Made by a program: the position numbers and the translations under genes
From: Amycolatopsis tolypomycina
Lineage (GTDB): Bacteria; Actinomycetota; Actinomycetes; Mycobacteriales; Pseudonocardiaceae
Reading direction: 5' to 3'
Assembly (NCBI RefSeq): GCF_900105945.1
Contig: NZ_FNSO01000004.1
Location: forward strand, 5,580,001-5,644,000
Length of the DNA stretch: 64,000 bases
Shown: positions 26,610 to 34,179 of the stretch, piece by piece
How positions within the stretch are numbered: the first letter of the stretch is position 1
How the letters are laid out: the number at the start of each line of letters is the position of its first letter
The notes under the pieces: model-generated
The model's database searches: none
What the model saw: only the letters and a program-made list of their open reading frames with translations
What the model was told of the DNA's origin: nothing

Positions 26610-27554
26610 TTGCTCGACACGACCCGCCCGGCCGACGTCGCCGGGGTGCGCCGGCTGGCCCGCGACGGCCTGCTCGCCGGCTCGGCCGCGGCCGCCCGGC
26701 CCCCGGCCCTCGCCCGGTTGCGCGGCGGCGTCTATTCGGTGGCCTGGCCGCTGGTCTTCACGCGGATCACCAAGCCGCTGGAGCACCGGCGACGGCACGC
26801 GGACTGCGCCCGCGGGCTCGAGTGGCTGCGGCCCGACTGCCTCGACCGCTTCCACGACGACGTCGAGGCGGTGGTCGAGCACGCCCTCCGGCGCGCGACC
26901 GGCCCGATCGACAACCTCGAGGGCTGGCTGGCGACCCGCCTCAACCCGGCCACGGTCGACGCCCACCGGCGGCGGCGCGGCGAGATCGGGGCCCTGCAGC
27001 GCCCGCGTCTCCCGGCGTGGCTGCGCGAAGAGCTCGGCGGCGACCCGTGGCTGTGCGACCTGGCGGTGCAGATCCTGGTCTGGGTGGGCGTCCCGGCCAC
27101 GGCGGGCGCCGAGCTGTGGCCCCTGGACGGCTGGACGGCCCGCCGCGCGGAGGTGACGGGCGAGCCACCGCCCGGCCGCGACACGCTCGACCACGAGGTG
27201 GCCCGCGTGCTGGCGGCGATGCGCACCCGGCCGCAGTGGCACGCCGAGCACGTCGAGCGCCCGCTGGGGCACAAGCAGGCACCGGTGGCCCCGATGCCGG
27301 CGGAGCTGCCGGCGTTGGAGCTGGTCGCGTCGCACGAGGTGGCGGACGCCCGCCTCGCGGGCCTGGCGGAGCGCGCCCTCCGGGCGATCGAGACACGGCT
27401 GGACAGCGGCGAGACGGCGATGGCGGCGGTGTCGACGGTGGTCAGGACGGTGTTCGGCGAGCACCCGGGCGACGACTGGGTGGCGACGGCACTGGCCGAC
27501 CCGCAGCGCCTCGAGGGGATCGTGGCGACGGTCTTGGCGGTCCTCGACCGCTGA
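26610..27554 (+). CDS. Hypothetical protein with sigma-region-2-like helices
   Basis: A 314-residue protein starting at TTG, with GGAGGA a few bases upstream. It is all-helical and Ala/Arg/Leu-rich. The segment CLDRFHDDVEAVVEHALRR...DNLEGWLATRLNPATVDAHRRRRGE has the rhythm of sigma-70 region 2 (a 'NLEGWL...R' stretch followed by a basic helix). No region 4 is evident, and the C-terminal half (LAGLAERALRAIETRLDSGETAMAAVSTVVRTVFGE) is of unknown fold. I would call it uncharacterised. Its transcript runs into the tandem repeat element at 27584. Confidence 0.65.
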   Translation: MLDTTRPADVAGVRRLARDGLLAGSAAAARPPALARLRGGVYSVAWPLVFTRITKPLEHRRRHADCARGLEWLRPDCLDRFHDDVEAVVEHALRRATGPIDNLEGWLATRLNPATVDAHRRRRGEIGALQRPRLPAWLREELGGDPWLCDLAVQILVWVGVPATAGAELWPLDGWTARRAEVTGEPPPGRDTLDHEVARVLAAMRTRPQWHAEHVERPLGHKQAPVAPMPAELPALELVASHEVADARLAGLAERALRAIETRLDSGETAMAAVSTVVRTVFGEHPGDDWVATALADPQRLEGIVATVLAVLDR

Positions 27555-27583
27555 CCGCTCCCCCGCCGGCCCGGCTGCCACGG

Positions 27584-27910
27584 AGCGCCCCAATGTGGCG
27601 TTCGGTGCGTCCAGCGCACCCAATGTGGCGTTCGGTGCATCCAACGCACCCAATGTGGCGTTCGGTGCATCCAACGCACCCAATGTGGCGTTCGGTGCAT
27701 CCAACGCACCCAATGTGGCGTTCGGTGCATCCAACGCACCCAATGTGGCGTTCGGTGCATCCAACGCACCCAATGTGGCGTTCGGTGCATCCAACGCACC
27801 CAATGTGGCGTTCGGTGCATCCAACGCACCCAATGTGGCGTTCGGTGCATCCAACGCACCCAATGTGGCGTTCGGTGCGTCCAACGCACCCAACGCCACA
27901 TTGGGGCGCT
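27584..27910. repeat. 30-bp tandem repeat array bounded by 19-bp inverted repeats
   Basis: Ten contiguous 30-base units run from 27601 to 27900. Units 2-9 are identical (TTCGGTGCATCCAACGCACC followed by CAATGTGGCG). Units 1 and 10 differ at one or two bases, and unit 10 ends in the inverted arm. The array is enclosed by AGCGCCCCAATGTGGCGTT (27584-27602) and its exact reverse complement (27892-27910). It lies between convergent genes. There are no spacers, so it is not a CRISPR array. Long Ala/Ser/Asn-rich or Trp/Arg/His-rich frames across it are artefacts of the repeat. Confidence 0.97.
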
Positions 27911-27922
27911 TGGGCCGCGCCA

Positions 27923-28102
27923 CTAGCAGCCGTCCTCGAGGGAGCGGCTGCGGGCGTCGAACACCGAGGTCAGGACGTCGGGCGGGCATCCGGCGGCCCG
28001 CGCCCGACGGCCGGCCGCGGTCAGTTCGGCCAGCAGCAGGGCGCGGACCGCCGCGCGGGTCGCCTCCGGGAGTGTCGAGAGCGGGGCCGCAGCGTCGGTC
28101 AC
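27923..28102 (-). CDS. Small hypothetical protein
   Basis: This 59-residue protein is mostly one amphipathic helix (LSTLPEATRAAVRALLLAELTAAGRRARAAG). Its tail is CPPDVLTSVFDARSRSLEDGC, with a terminal Cys. The GTG at 28102 has an excellent site, GAGAGGAGG, seven bases before it. A longer version coupled to the upstream stop near 28207 would add an odd Cys/Trp-rich leader and is less likely. No family is known to me. It follows the 28207-28770 gene on the same strand. Confidence 0.55.
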   Translation of the reverse strand: MTDAAAPLSTLPEATRAAVRALLLAELTAAGRRARAAGCPPDVLTSVFDARSRSLEDGC

Positions 28103-28206
28103 CCTCGGCCTCCTCTCTCCGGCACACCAGACTTCCCCTGACGGACACGCGCCGGCCAGCGTCACCGGAGCGGCGGGCACCGGCAGTTCCACGGCCAACC
28201 AGCAAG

Positions 28207-28770
28207 TCACCGCCACCACGGCGGCGGAGGCACCGGCAACCGCAGCGGGCAGCCTGTGTGGCGGCCCGTCCAGCAGTCCGCCAGCCAGCGGGTCAGTGCC
28301 ACCGGGCCGAGGAGGCTGTCCTCCCACACCGGTGTCAGCTCGCCCGCCCGGCGCAGTACCGCCTCCGCCGTGCCGCAGAAGGACACCACCGTCGCCACCG
28401 CCGCGTCGGCGCGCTCCGCCGGCCAGGCGACCGCGGCTCCGGGCAGCCGGGCCGGGATGGCCAGGCCGGTTCCCACGGTGCAATTGCGCGCCAGCTGCAC
28501 GGCGAGATCGAACTCGACCGCTTCGGCGTGACGCTGTCTGGCCCGCCAGCGGGGCGAAGCCGCGGCGGCGTACAGCCCGGCCAGCCGGGCGGCGACCAAC
28601 CCGTCCCACACCGTCATGAGCACCGCTCGCGTGTCGGCCGGATGGGCGTCGGCGAGCTCGTGGGTGACGGCGCTGAGCCAGGCACACGGGTCCTTGACTT
28701 GACGATCAGCGGCGACGGTCACGGCAGTCAGTTTCCCACCGCTGCCCGGAAGCAACCCCGAGCTGATCAT
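28207..28770 (-). CDS. Hypothetical helical protein
   Basis: A 187-residue protein, helical and Ala-rich, with five Cys and many Trp. Recognisable segments are DPCAWLSAVTHELADAHPADTRAVLMTVWDGLVAARLAGLY and VVSFCGTAEAVLRRAGEL. It has no signal peptide or membrane span. No family is recognised. The ATG at 28770 has a weak ribosome-binding site; a GTG about 50 bases downstream, preceded by GGTGGGAAA, is an alternative. Codon third positions are G/C-rich as in real neighbours. It is divergent from the gene at 28925. Confidence 0.6.
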   Translation of the reverse strand: MISSGLLPGSGGKLTAVTVAADRQVKDPCAWLSAVTHELADAHPADTRAVLMTVWDGLVAARLAGLYAAAASPRWRARQRHAEAVEFDLAVQLARNCTVGTGLAIPARLPGAAVAWPAERADAAVATVVSFCGTAEAVLRRAGELTPVWEDSLLGPVALTRWLADCWTGRHTGCPLRLPVPPPPWWR

Positions 28771-28924
28771 GCTTCACCCGAGGACCACCCGGTCGGTGGC
28801 GGACCGTTGAGCGGCGTCGTAACCCAATCGGGCACTGGGCGTGACCGAATCGTCACTGCTGTGCGATCATGTCCGCGCTCAGTGCCGAGCACGCCCTCCG
28901 TAAACCCCCGTGAAAGGCCCCCGA

Positions 28925-29206
28925 GTGATCAAGATCAGCAAGAGCCGGGCCGGCACCCAGCGCGTCACCTTCAGCCTGCCGATCGGCGCGCCGCCCGGGC
29001 GGGTGAGCGTCGTCGGCTCGTTCAACGACTGGACGCCCGGCCGCCACCACCTCACCCCGCGGTCCAACGGCCGCCGGTCGGCGTCGGTCGACGTCGTGCC
29101 GGGCACCGTCCTGCAGTTCCGCTACCTCGGCGAAGACGGCCACTGGTTCGACGACCCCGACCTGGCCGACCGCGCCGACGGCAACTGCGTCTGCACGACG
29201 TCGTAG
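28925..29206 (+). CDS. Isolated CBM48/isoamylase early-set domain protein
   Basis: A 93-residue protein consisting of one E-set/CBM48 (AMPK glycogen-binding) domain: RVTFSLPIGAPPGRVSVVGSFNDWTPGRHHLTP and VLQFRYLGEDGHWFDDPDLADRADGNCVC. The VGSFNDW motif and the YLGEDG turn are typical. Such free domains bind alpha-glucan or serve as adaptors. The partner is unknown. The GTG at 28925 follows AAAGGCCCCCGA; an in-frame GTG at 28910 is possible. It converges on the LysR-domain gene with four bases between stops. Confidence 0.85.
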   Translation: MIKISKSRAGTQRVTFSLPIGAPPGRVSVVGSFNDWTPGRHHLTPRSNGRRSASVDVVPGTVLQFRYLGEDGHWFDDPDLADRADGNCVCTTS

Positions 29207-29210
29207 CCGC

Positions 29211-29921
29211 TCACCCCCGGCGGCGCCGCTTCCCCGGCGGCCCGCCGCCCCGCCGCGCCGGTTTCACCGCGGCGGGCTTGCGTTCGGCGGGCTTGCGTTC
29301 CGGGCGCTTGCGCTCGGCCGGCGCCTGCGGCCGCCCCCGCGTGCTGTTCACCGTCCGGCCGCGGACGATCCCGATGAACTGCTCCATCAGGTCCGTCGTC
29401 TCCTCCTCCAGCCACGACAGCGCGACGCTCGACTGCGGCGCGTCCTCGACCGGCCGGTACGTCAGGTCACGGCGGTGGTGCAGCCGGGCGAGCGACTGCG
29501 GGACGACGAGCACCCCGACCCCGGCCGCGACCAGCTCGATCGCGTCCGCCGTCGTCTCGGGCCGGGACACCGCCGGACGCCCGGGCCTGCTCTCCCACGC
29601 CAGCGTGTCGTCGAGCGGGTGCAGCACGACCTCGTCCGCCAGGTCCACGGTGGACACTTCGTCCGCCGCCGCGATCAGGTGGTCCTTGGGCACCACGACC
29701 ACCGACGTCTCGGTGTAGAGCGGGATCGCGTGGAGGCCGTCGCGGTCGATCGGCGACCGCAGCAGCGCCGCGTCGGCGTCCCGGGCGCGCAGCAGCCCCG
29801 CGGCGTCGGCGGCGGCGACCGGGACCAGGGTCAGCGGCACCTCCGGCACCCGCTCACCCCAGGTCCGCACCCACTTGGCGGGCGTCGCTCCCGGGACGTA
29901 CGCGAGCTTGAAAGAGGTCAC
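29211..29921 (-). CDS. LysR-type effector-binding domain protein lacking the DNA-binding domain
   Basis: A 236-residue protein that begins directly with a LysR substrate-binding fold (FKLAYVPGATPAKWVRTW, then LLRARDADAALLRSP, YTETSVVVVPKDHLIA, VAAGVGVLVVPQSLARL). No winged helix precedes it, and there is no room for one before the divergent gene 42 bases away. The last 45 residues are a basic Lys/Arg/Pro tail (RKRPERKPAERKPAAVKPARR) that could bind nucleic acid. A pairing with a DUF5997 gene, as here, is one I believe recurs in actinobacteria. The role is unknown. Confidence 0.85.
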   Translation of the reverse strand: MTSFKLAYVPGATPAKWVRTWGERVPEVPLTLVPVAAADAAGLLRARDADAALLRSPIDRDGLHAIPLYTETSVVVVPKDHLIAAADEVSTVDLADEVVLHPLDDTLAWESRPGRPAVSRPETTADAIELVAAGVGVLVVPQSLARLHHRRDLTYRPVEDAPQSSVALSWLEEETTDLMEQFIGIVRGRTVNSTRGRPQAPAERKRPERKPAERKPAAVKPARRGGGPPGKRRRRG

Positions 29922-29963
29922 CGGGTCAGGTTACCGGGAGTGACGCTGGCTACCCTGGACGGC

Positions 29964-30332
29964 ATGACGTCGCACAAGACCACCCAGACGATGAAGCCCG
30001 CGACGGCGGCGAAGAAGCTGGGTGTGTACCTCGAAGCCACCCCCGCGGAGTTCCGGGAGGGCGTCGTCACGCGCGACGAGCTCAACGCCCTGCAGACCGA
30101 CCCGCCGGAGTGGCTGCGCGAACTGCGCCGCACCGGCCCGCACCCGCGCCCCGTGGTCGCGGCGAAGCTGGGCGTCTCGATCGGCGGCCTCACCCGCGGC
30201 GGGATCACCGAGCCGCTCACCACCGAGCAGATCGACGCGCTGAAGGCGGAAAGCCCCGAGTGGCTGGTCCGGGAGCGTGCCACCCAGGCCGAAGTACGCA
30301 AGGAAGCGGTACGGCTCAAGGAAAAGAACTGA
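29964..30332 (+). CDS. DUF5997-family protein
   Basis: A 122-residue protein with two near-repeats: AAKKLGVYLEATPAEFREGVVTRDELNALQTDPPEWLRELR and VAAKLGVSIGGLTRGGITEPLTTEQIDALKAESPEWLVRER. The internal duplication (KLGV ... PEWL ... R) suggests two similar helical modules. It fits the DUF5997 family as I know it. No enzymatic motif is present. It is divergent from the LysR-domain gene and overlaps the kynureninase start, so it is co-translated with that gene. Confidence 0.8.
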   Translation: MTSHKTTQTMKPATAAKKLGVYLEATPAEFREGVVTRDELNALQTDPPEWLRELRRTGPHPRPVVAAKLGVSIGGLTRGGITEPLTTEQIDALKAESPEWLVRERATQAEVRKEAVRLKEKN

Positions 30333-31528
30333 AGGCCGACCTCTCGGCCGAGGCCGCGGACCGCCTCGACGCCGAAGACGAGCTCGCCGCCTTCCGCGCA
30401 CGGTTCGTCCCGATCACCGATCCCGGCGTCGTCGCCTACCTCGACGGGAACTCGCTGGGCCGCCCGCTGCGGGCCACCGCCGAGCGGCTGCAGGAACTCG
30501 TCGCGCACGAGTGGGGTGCCCGGCTGATCCGGTCGTGGGAAGAACGCTGGCTCACGCTGCCCGAAGAGATCGGCGACGAGCTCGGCCGCGTCGCGCTCGG
30601 GGCCGCCGCCGGGCAGACCATCGTCGCCGACTCGACGTCCGTGTGCCTCTACAAGGCGCTCCGGGCCGCCGTCGCGCTGCGGCCCGGCCGCGACGAGATC
30701 GTCACCGACGCCGCGAACTTCCCCACCGACCGGTTCCTCGTCGAGAGCGTCGCCGCCGAACTCGGGCTCACGGTCCGGTGGGTGGCGGACGACGACATCG
30801 CCGCGGTCACCGGGCCGCGCACCGCCGTGGTCACGCTGTCCCATGTGGACTACCGGTCGGCGGCGATCACCGACCTGGCCGGCGTCACGCGGCTGGTGCA
30901 CGAGCGCGGCGGCCTCGTCGTCTGGGACCTCTGCCACAGCGTCGGCTCGATCCCGGTCGAGCTGGACGCGGCCGGCGCCGACTTCGCCGTCGGCTGCACG
31001 TACAAGTTCCTCAACGCCGGGCCCGGCGCGCCCGCGTTCCTCTACGTCAACGCGCGCCACCACGAGACGTTCGGCCAGCCCCTCACCGGCTGGATGGGTG
31101 CGGCCGACACGTTCGGCATGGCCGCGGAGTACGTGCCCGCGCCCGGGATCCGGCGGGCGCTGTCGGGCACGCCGCCGGTGCTGGGCATGGTGGGCGTCCG
31201 GGAGGGCGTGGCGCTGCTGGCGGAGGCGGGCGTCGACCGCGTACGCGCCAAGGCCGTCGCGCTGGGCCGCTGGGTGATCGCCCTCGCGGACGCGTGGCTC
31301 GTCCCGCTCGGGTTCACGGTCGCGTCGCCGCGCGAAGACGACCGCCGCGGCGGGCACGTCACCCTCCGCCACCCGGACGCCGAGCGGCTTGCGCGCGTCC
31401 TCATCGAGCACGGCGTGCTCATCGACTTCCGCCGTCCCGACGGCATCCGCATCGGGCTGAGCCCGCTCACCACCGGGTTCGCCGAGGTCCGGCGGGCCAT
31501 GGAGCGCATCCGGGAGCTCGCGGGCTGA
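30329..31528 (+). CDS. kynU: Kynureninase, apparent CTG start
   Basis: A protein of about 399 residues with the kynureninase signature: YLDGNSLGRPLRAT, IVTDAANFPTDRF, VVWDLCHSVGSIPVELD, the PLP lysine in GCTYKFLNAGPGAPAFLYV, and GHVTLRHPDAERL. It cleaves kynurenine to anthranilate and alanine (tryptophan catabolism or precursor supply). No ATG/GTG/TTG occurs at the expected start. CTG at 30329 sits six bases after AAGGA and overlaps the upstream TGA as CTGA, giving the right N-terminal length. The only alternative, GTG at 30260, would read 70 bases inside the upstream gene. Confidence 0.9.
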   Translation: MKADLSAEAADRLDAEDELAAFRARFVPITDPGVVAYLDGNSLGRPLRATAERLQELVAHEWGARLIRSWEERWLTLPEEIGDELGRVALGAAAGQTIVADSTSVCLYKALRAAVALRPGRDEIVTDAANFPTDRFLVESVAAELGLTVRWVADDDIAAVTGPRTAVVTLSHVDYRSAAITDLAGVTRLVHERGGLVVWDLCHSVGSIPVELDAAGADFAVGCTYKFLNAGPGAPAFLYVNARHHETFGQPLTGWMGAADTFGMAAEYVPAPGIRRALSGTPPVLGMVGVREGVALLAEAGVDRVRAKAVALGRWVIALADAWLVPLGFTVASPREDDRRGGHVTLRHPDAERLARVLIEHGVLIDFRRPDGIRIGLSPLTTGFAEVRRAMERIRELAG

Positions 31529-31552
31529 GCCCGGGCGCTCTCCGGCGCAAAC

Positions 31553-31579
31553 AGTAGCCATGTAGATAGTAGCCATGTA
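31553..31579. promoter_or_regulatory. Direct-repeat operator upstream of the MarR gene
   Basis: AGTAGCCATGTA occurs twice (31553-31564 and 31568-31579) at a 15-base period, ending 11 bases before the MarR ATG. The low local GC and position suggest that the MarR protein binds here to control its own operon. Confidence 0.65.
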
Positions 31580-31590
31580 CTGTACTGGGC

Positions 31591-32028
31591 ATGAGCACTC
31601 CCGGCCACCTCGTCTGGCGGCTGTCCACGAAGTGGCGGGTCGCGGTGGACCGCGCCCTCGCCCCCGTCGGGCTGACGCACGCGCAGTACGTCTTCCTGGC
31701 GTCGCTCGCCGGCATGGAGCGCGCCGGGGCGAGCCCGAGCCAGCGCGAACTGGCCGACCACACCGGCTTGGAGGCGCTCTACGTCTCCAAGCTCGCCCGC
31801 ACCCTCGACGCCGAAGGGCTCGTCGAGCGCACCCGCGACCCGGCCGACACCCGGACCGTCCGGCTGCGCCTCACCGCCCGCGGCCGCGAGGTGACCACCC
31901 CGGCGATCGCCACCGTGGCCGAACTGCTCGACCGGCTCCTCGCCCCGCTCGGCGGCCGGCACAGCGACCGCGCGGCGGCACTGGCCCGCGAGCTCACCGT
32001 CCTCCTCGAAACCCCGTTGGAGTCCTGA
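31591..32028 (+). CDS. MarR-family transcriptional regulator
   Basis: A 145-residue MarR protein. The dimer helix is LVWRLSTKWRVAVDRALAPVGLTHAQYVFLASL, the recognition helix SQRELADHTGLEALYVSKLARTLDAEGLV, and the wing ERTRDPADTRTVRLRLTARG. The DxRxxR-type wing is intact. It is the first gene of an apparent operon with the haloalkane dehalogenase (gap of five bases) and perhaps the acetyltransferase, and probably represses them until a lipophilic or halogenated ligand binds. The ATG at 31591 has the operator immediately upstream. Confidence 0.92.
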   Translation: MSTPGHLVWRLSTKWRVAVDRALAPVGLTHAQYVFLASLAGMERAGASPSQRELADHTGLEALYVSKLARTLDAEGLVERTRDPADTRTVRLRLTARGREVTTPAIATVAELLDRLLAPLGGRHSDRAAALARELTVLLETPLES

Positions 32029-32033
32029 AAGCC

Positions 32034-32870
32034 ATGCTCCACCACGAAGAAACCGGCACGGGCACCCCGATCGTCTTCCTGCACGGCAACCCGAGCTCGT
32101 CGCACAGCTGGCGGAACATCCGCCCGCACGTCGGCGGCGGACGGCTGCTGGCCCCGGACCTCATCGGCATGGGCCGTTCCCCCAAACCGGACATCGCGTA
32201 CACGTTCGCCGACCACGCCGGCCACCTCGAAAGCTGGTTCGACGCGCTCGACCTGGAGGACGTGGTCCTCGTCGGCCACGACTGGGGCGGCGCGCTCGCC
32301 TTCGACTGGGCCGCCCGGCACCCCGGCCGCGTCCGCGGGGTCGCCTTCTTCGAAACCATCGTGAAGCCGATGGCCTGGGCCGACCTGACCCCGCAGGCGG
32401 CCGGGCGCTCGCGCAAGATCCGCACGCGCGGTGTCGGCGAAGACATGGTGCTGACGCAGGACCTGTTCATCCGCCAGGCATTCACGGGCGGCGTGCGCAC
32501 GCCGGTCGGCGAGGACGACCTGGCGGCGTACCTCGCCCCGTTCCCGACGCCGGAGAGCCGTCGCCCGGTGCTGGCTTGGGCACGGCAGCTGCCGTTGGGT
32601 GGCGAGCCGGCCGAGCTGGTCGCGCGCATCGAGGCCTACGACGAGTGGCTGGCCACGAGCGAGGGGACGCCGAAGCTGCTGATGACGTTCGAAGGCTCAC
32701 CGACGTTGCTGATCGGCGAGAAGATGGCGCGGTGGTGCGCGGAGAACATCGCGGCGTTGGAGGTCGTCGCGTGCGGAGAGGCCGGGCACCACGCCCAGGA
32801 GGACCGGCCCGAGGTGATCGCCGCGGAACTCGCGGGGTGGCTGGACCGGCACGGGCTGCGCACGAGCTGA
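32034..32870 (+). CDS. Haloalkane dehalogenase (alpha/beta-hydrolase)
   Basis: A 278-residue protein of the haloalkane dehalogenase group, apparently HLD-II. The halide-stabilising Asn is in FLHGNP (N19). The nucleophile Asp83 is in GHDWGG with the second halide Trp84. The catalytic acid Glu107 is in AFFETIV. The base His252 is in HHAQEDRP. DhaA has the same arrangement. It hydrolyses haloalkanes to alcohol and halide. Luciferase-like relatives share the set, so the substrate is inferred. It is co-transcribed with the MarR gene. Confidence 0.9.
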   Translation: MLHHEETGTGTPIVFLHGNPSSSHSWRNIRPHVGGGRLLAPDLIGMGRSPKPDIAYTFADHAGHLESWFDALDLEDVVLVGHDWGGALAFDWAARHPGRVRGVAFFETIVKPMAWADLTPQAAGRSRKIRTRGVGEDMVLTQDLFIRQAFTGGVRTPVGEDDLAAYLAPFPTPESRRPVLAWARQLPLGGEPAELVARIEAYDEWLATSEGTPKLLMTFEGSPTLLIGEKMARWCAENIAALEVVACGEAGHHAQEDRPEVIAAELAGWLDRHGLRTS

Positions 32871-32888
32871 CCGAGAAGAAAGGTGGCC

Positions 32889-33395
32889 ATGACAGAGGTC
32901 CGGCTCGATCCGATGACCAGCGAGGAATACGTGGCCTACCACGGCGACGCGGTACTGGCCTATGCCGAGGCCCATGTTTCGGCCAAGAGCTGGCCGGCCG
33001 ACGGTGCGCGGCAGCGCGCCGTCGACGAGTACGCCGCGCTCCTGCCCGAGGGCGTGGCCACACCCGGCCACCACCTCTACACCGCGCGGACGGGCGACCA
33101 GGAGATCGGCATGATCTGGTTCGCCGAACGCGCCCACGGCGCCGGCCGGATCGCCTACCTCTACGACATCCGGGTCGACGCGGACCTGCGCGGCCGGGGG
33201 CACGGCGAAGCACTCATGCGGGCGATGGAGCACGAGGTCCGCGCCGCCGGCCTGGAAGCCGTGCGGCTCCAGGTTTTCGGCAACAACGCGGTCGCCCGGT
33301 CGCTGTACCGGAAACTCGGCTACGCCGAGACCAACGTCGTCATGATCAAGGACCTCGACCGGCACCCCTGGGGTCGCGCGTCCGAGGTTCGCTGA
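32889..33395 (+). CDS. GNAT-family N-acetyltransferase
   Basis: A 168-residue protein with a C-terminal GNAT core: AYLYDIRVDADLRGRGHGEALMRAMEHEV holds the acetyl-CoA-binding RxxGxG/A loop, followed by LQVFGNNAVARSLYRKLGYAETN. The N-terminal 60 residues are a helical, less conserved cap. The acceptor is unknown. AAAGGTGGCC precedes the ATG at 32889. A GTG at 32883 is in frame but sits within the ribosome-binding site. It runs into the palindromic repeat element at 33411. Confidence 0.88.
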   Translation: MTEVRLDPMTSEEYVAYHGDAVLAYAEAHVSAKSWPADGARQRAVDEYAALLPEGVATPGHHLYTARTGDQEIGMIWFAERAHGAGRIAYLYDIRVDADLRGRGHGEALMRAMEHEVRAAGLEAVRLQVFGNNAVARSLYRKLGYAETNVVMIKDLDRHPWGRASEVR

Positions 33396-33410
33396 CAGCG
33401 GCCAGGCGAT

Positions 33411-33495
33411 GCGCCCCAATGTGGCGTTCGGTGCGTTGGACGCACCGAACGCCACATTGGGTGCGTCAGACGCAACCAACGCCACATTGGGGCGC
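33411..33495. repeat. Inverted-repeat element related to the 27584 array
   Basis: The outer arms GCGCCCCAATGTGGCGTT (33411-33428) and their reverse complement (33478-33495) are the same 18 bases as in the 27584-27910 array. Inside, 33415-33436 pairs with 33440-33461 as a perfect 22-bp hairpin with loop TGG. It also lies between convergent genes, 15 bases after the GNAT stop. It is thus a short version of the same element and can act as a bidirectional terminator. Confidence 0.93.
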
Positions 33496-33551
33496 TCTGG
33501 ACACGCGGCTTCGGCCACACCGGACCCGCACACGACTTGCGACGGCGAACC

Positions 33552-34178
33552 CTAGCTGTGTCGCAGCGGCGGGTTCGCCGTCACCCCGAGCACCCGCGCG
33601 ACCAGCCAGGCGAGGGCGTCCGCGGTCCGCGCCGGTGTGTCCGACGGCTGCATCACGTGGCTCAGCACCGCGCGGACCACCAGGTCGATCACCACCGCGA
33701 CCCGGTCGTCGGCCAGCGGGGGGTGGTAGGCCGCGACGCGCCCGGCCAGCATGAGCTTCGCCTGCCTCAGCAGCGCGCCTGCGTCCGTGGTCAGCAGCGG
33801 CAGGAGCTCCGGTGCCGTGCCGTGGGTTGCGGAGACAATCGCGCGCAGCAGCGTGTTGTCGTCGGCGAGCTCGAGGACTCCGCGGACGGCGTCGTAGATC
33901 GCCTCGACCAGGTCGTCCGGGTGGCGGTCGAACGCCGCGGCGACGACGGAGAGGAACCGGTCGAGCTCGTGCGCGACCATCGCCTCGGCCAGCGCCGCCT
34001 TGGAGCCGATCTCGTTGTACACGGTCTGGCGGCTGACGCCGGCCAGCTCGGCCAGGCGCGCCATCGTGACGGCCTGCCAGCCGGACTTCGCCGTCAGCTC
34101 GATCGCCGCGGCGATGATCGGCCGCCGGTGCTGACCACCTTCCGCCGGCACCGGAACCGCCCTGCTCATGATCGGCAT
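33552..34178 (-). CDS. alkU: TetR-family regulator of the alkane hydroxylase (AlkU-like)
   Basis: A 208-residue TetR protein. The DNA-binding part is HRRPIIAAAIELTAKSGWQAVTMARLAELAGVSRQTVYNEIGSKAALAEA. The ligand domain ends in a helix rich in Ala/Leu. The YNEIGSK variant and position directly after alkB are typical of AlkU-type regulators in actinobacterial alkane loci. The ATG at 34178 is one base after the alkB stop; an ATG at 34169 is an alternative. It probably represses the alkB operon and is relieved by alkane-derived ligands. Confidence 0.88.
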   Translation of the reverse strand: MPIMSRAVPVPAEGGQHRRPIIAAAIELTAKSGWQAVTMARLAELAGVSRQTVYNEIGSKAALAEAMVAHELDRFLSVVAAAFDRHPDDLVEAIYDAVRGVLELADDNTLLRAIVSATHGTAPELLPLLTTDAGALLRQAKLMLAGRVAAYHPPLADDRVAVVIDLVVRAVLSHVMQPSDTPARTADALAWLVARVLGVTANPPLRHS

Positions 34179-34179
34179 T

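Noticed and set aside
27584..27910. CRISPR array
   Set aside because: The 30-base units are directly adjacent with no unique spacers, and no cas genes are nearby.
27595..28141. Long repetitive open frames across the tandem repeat (Ala/Ser/Asn-rich and Trp/Arg/His-rich on the plus strand, others on the minus strand)
   Set aside because: A 30-base unit has no effect on frame, so every frame without a stop in the unit stays open. They have no ribosome-binding site, and none matches a protein family.
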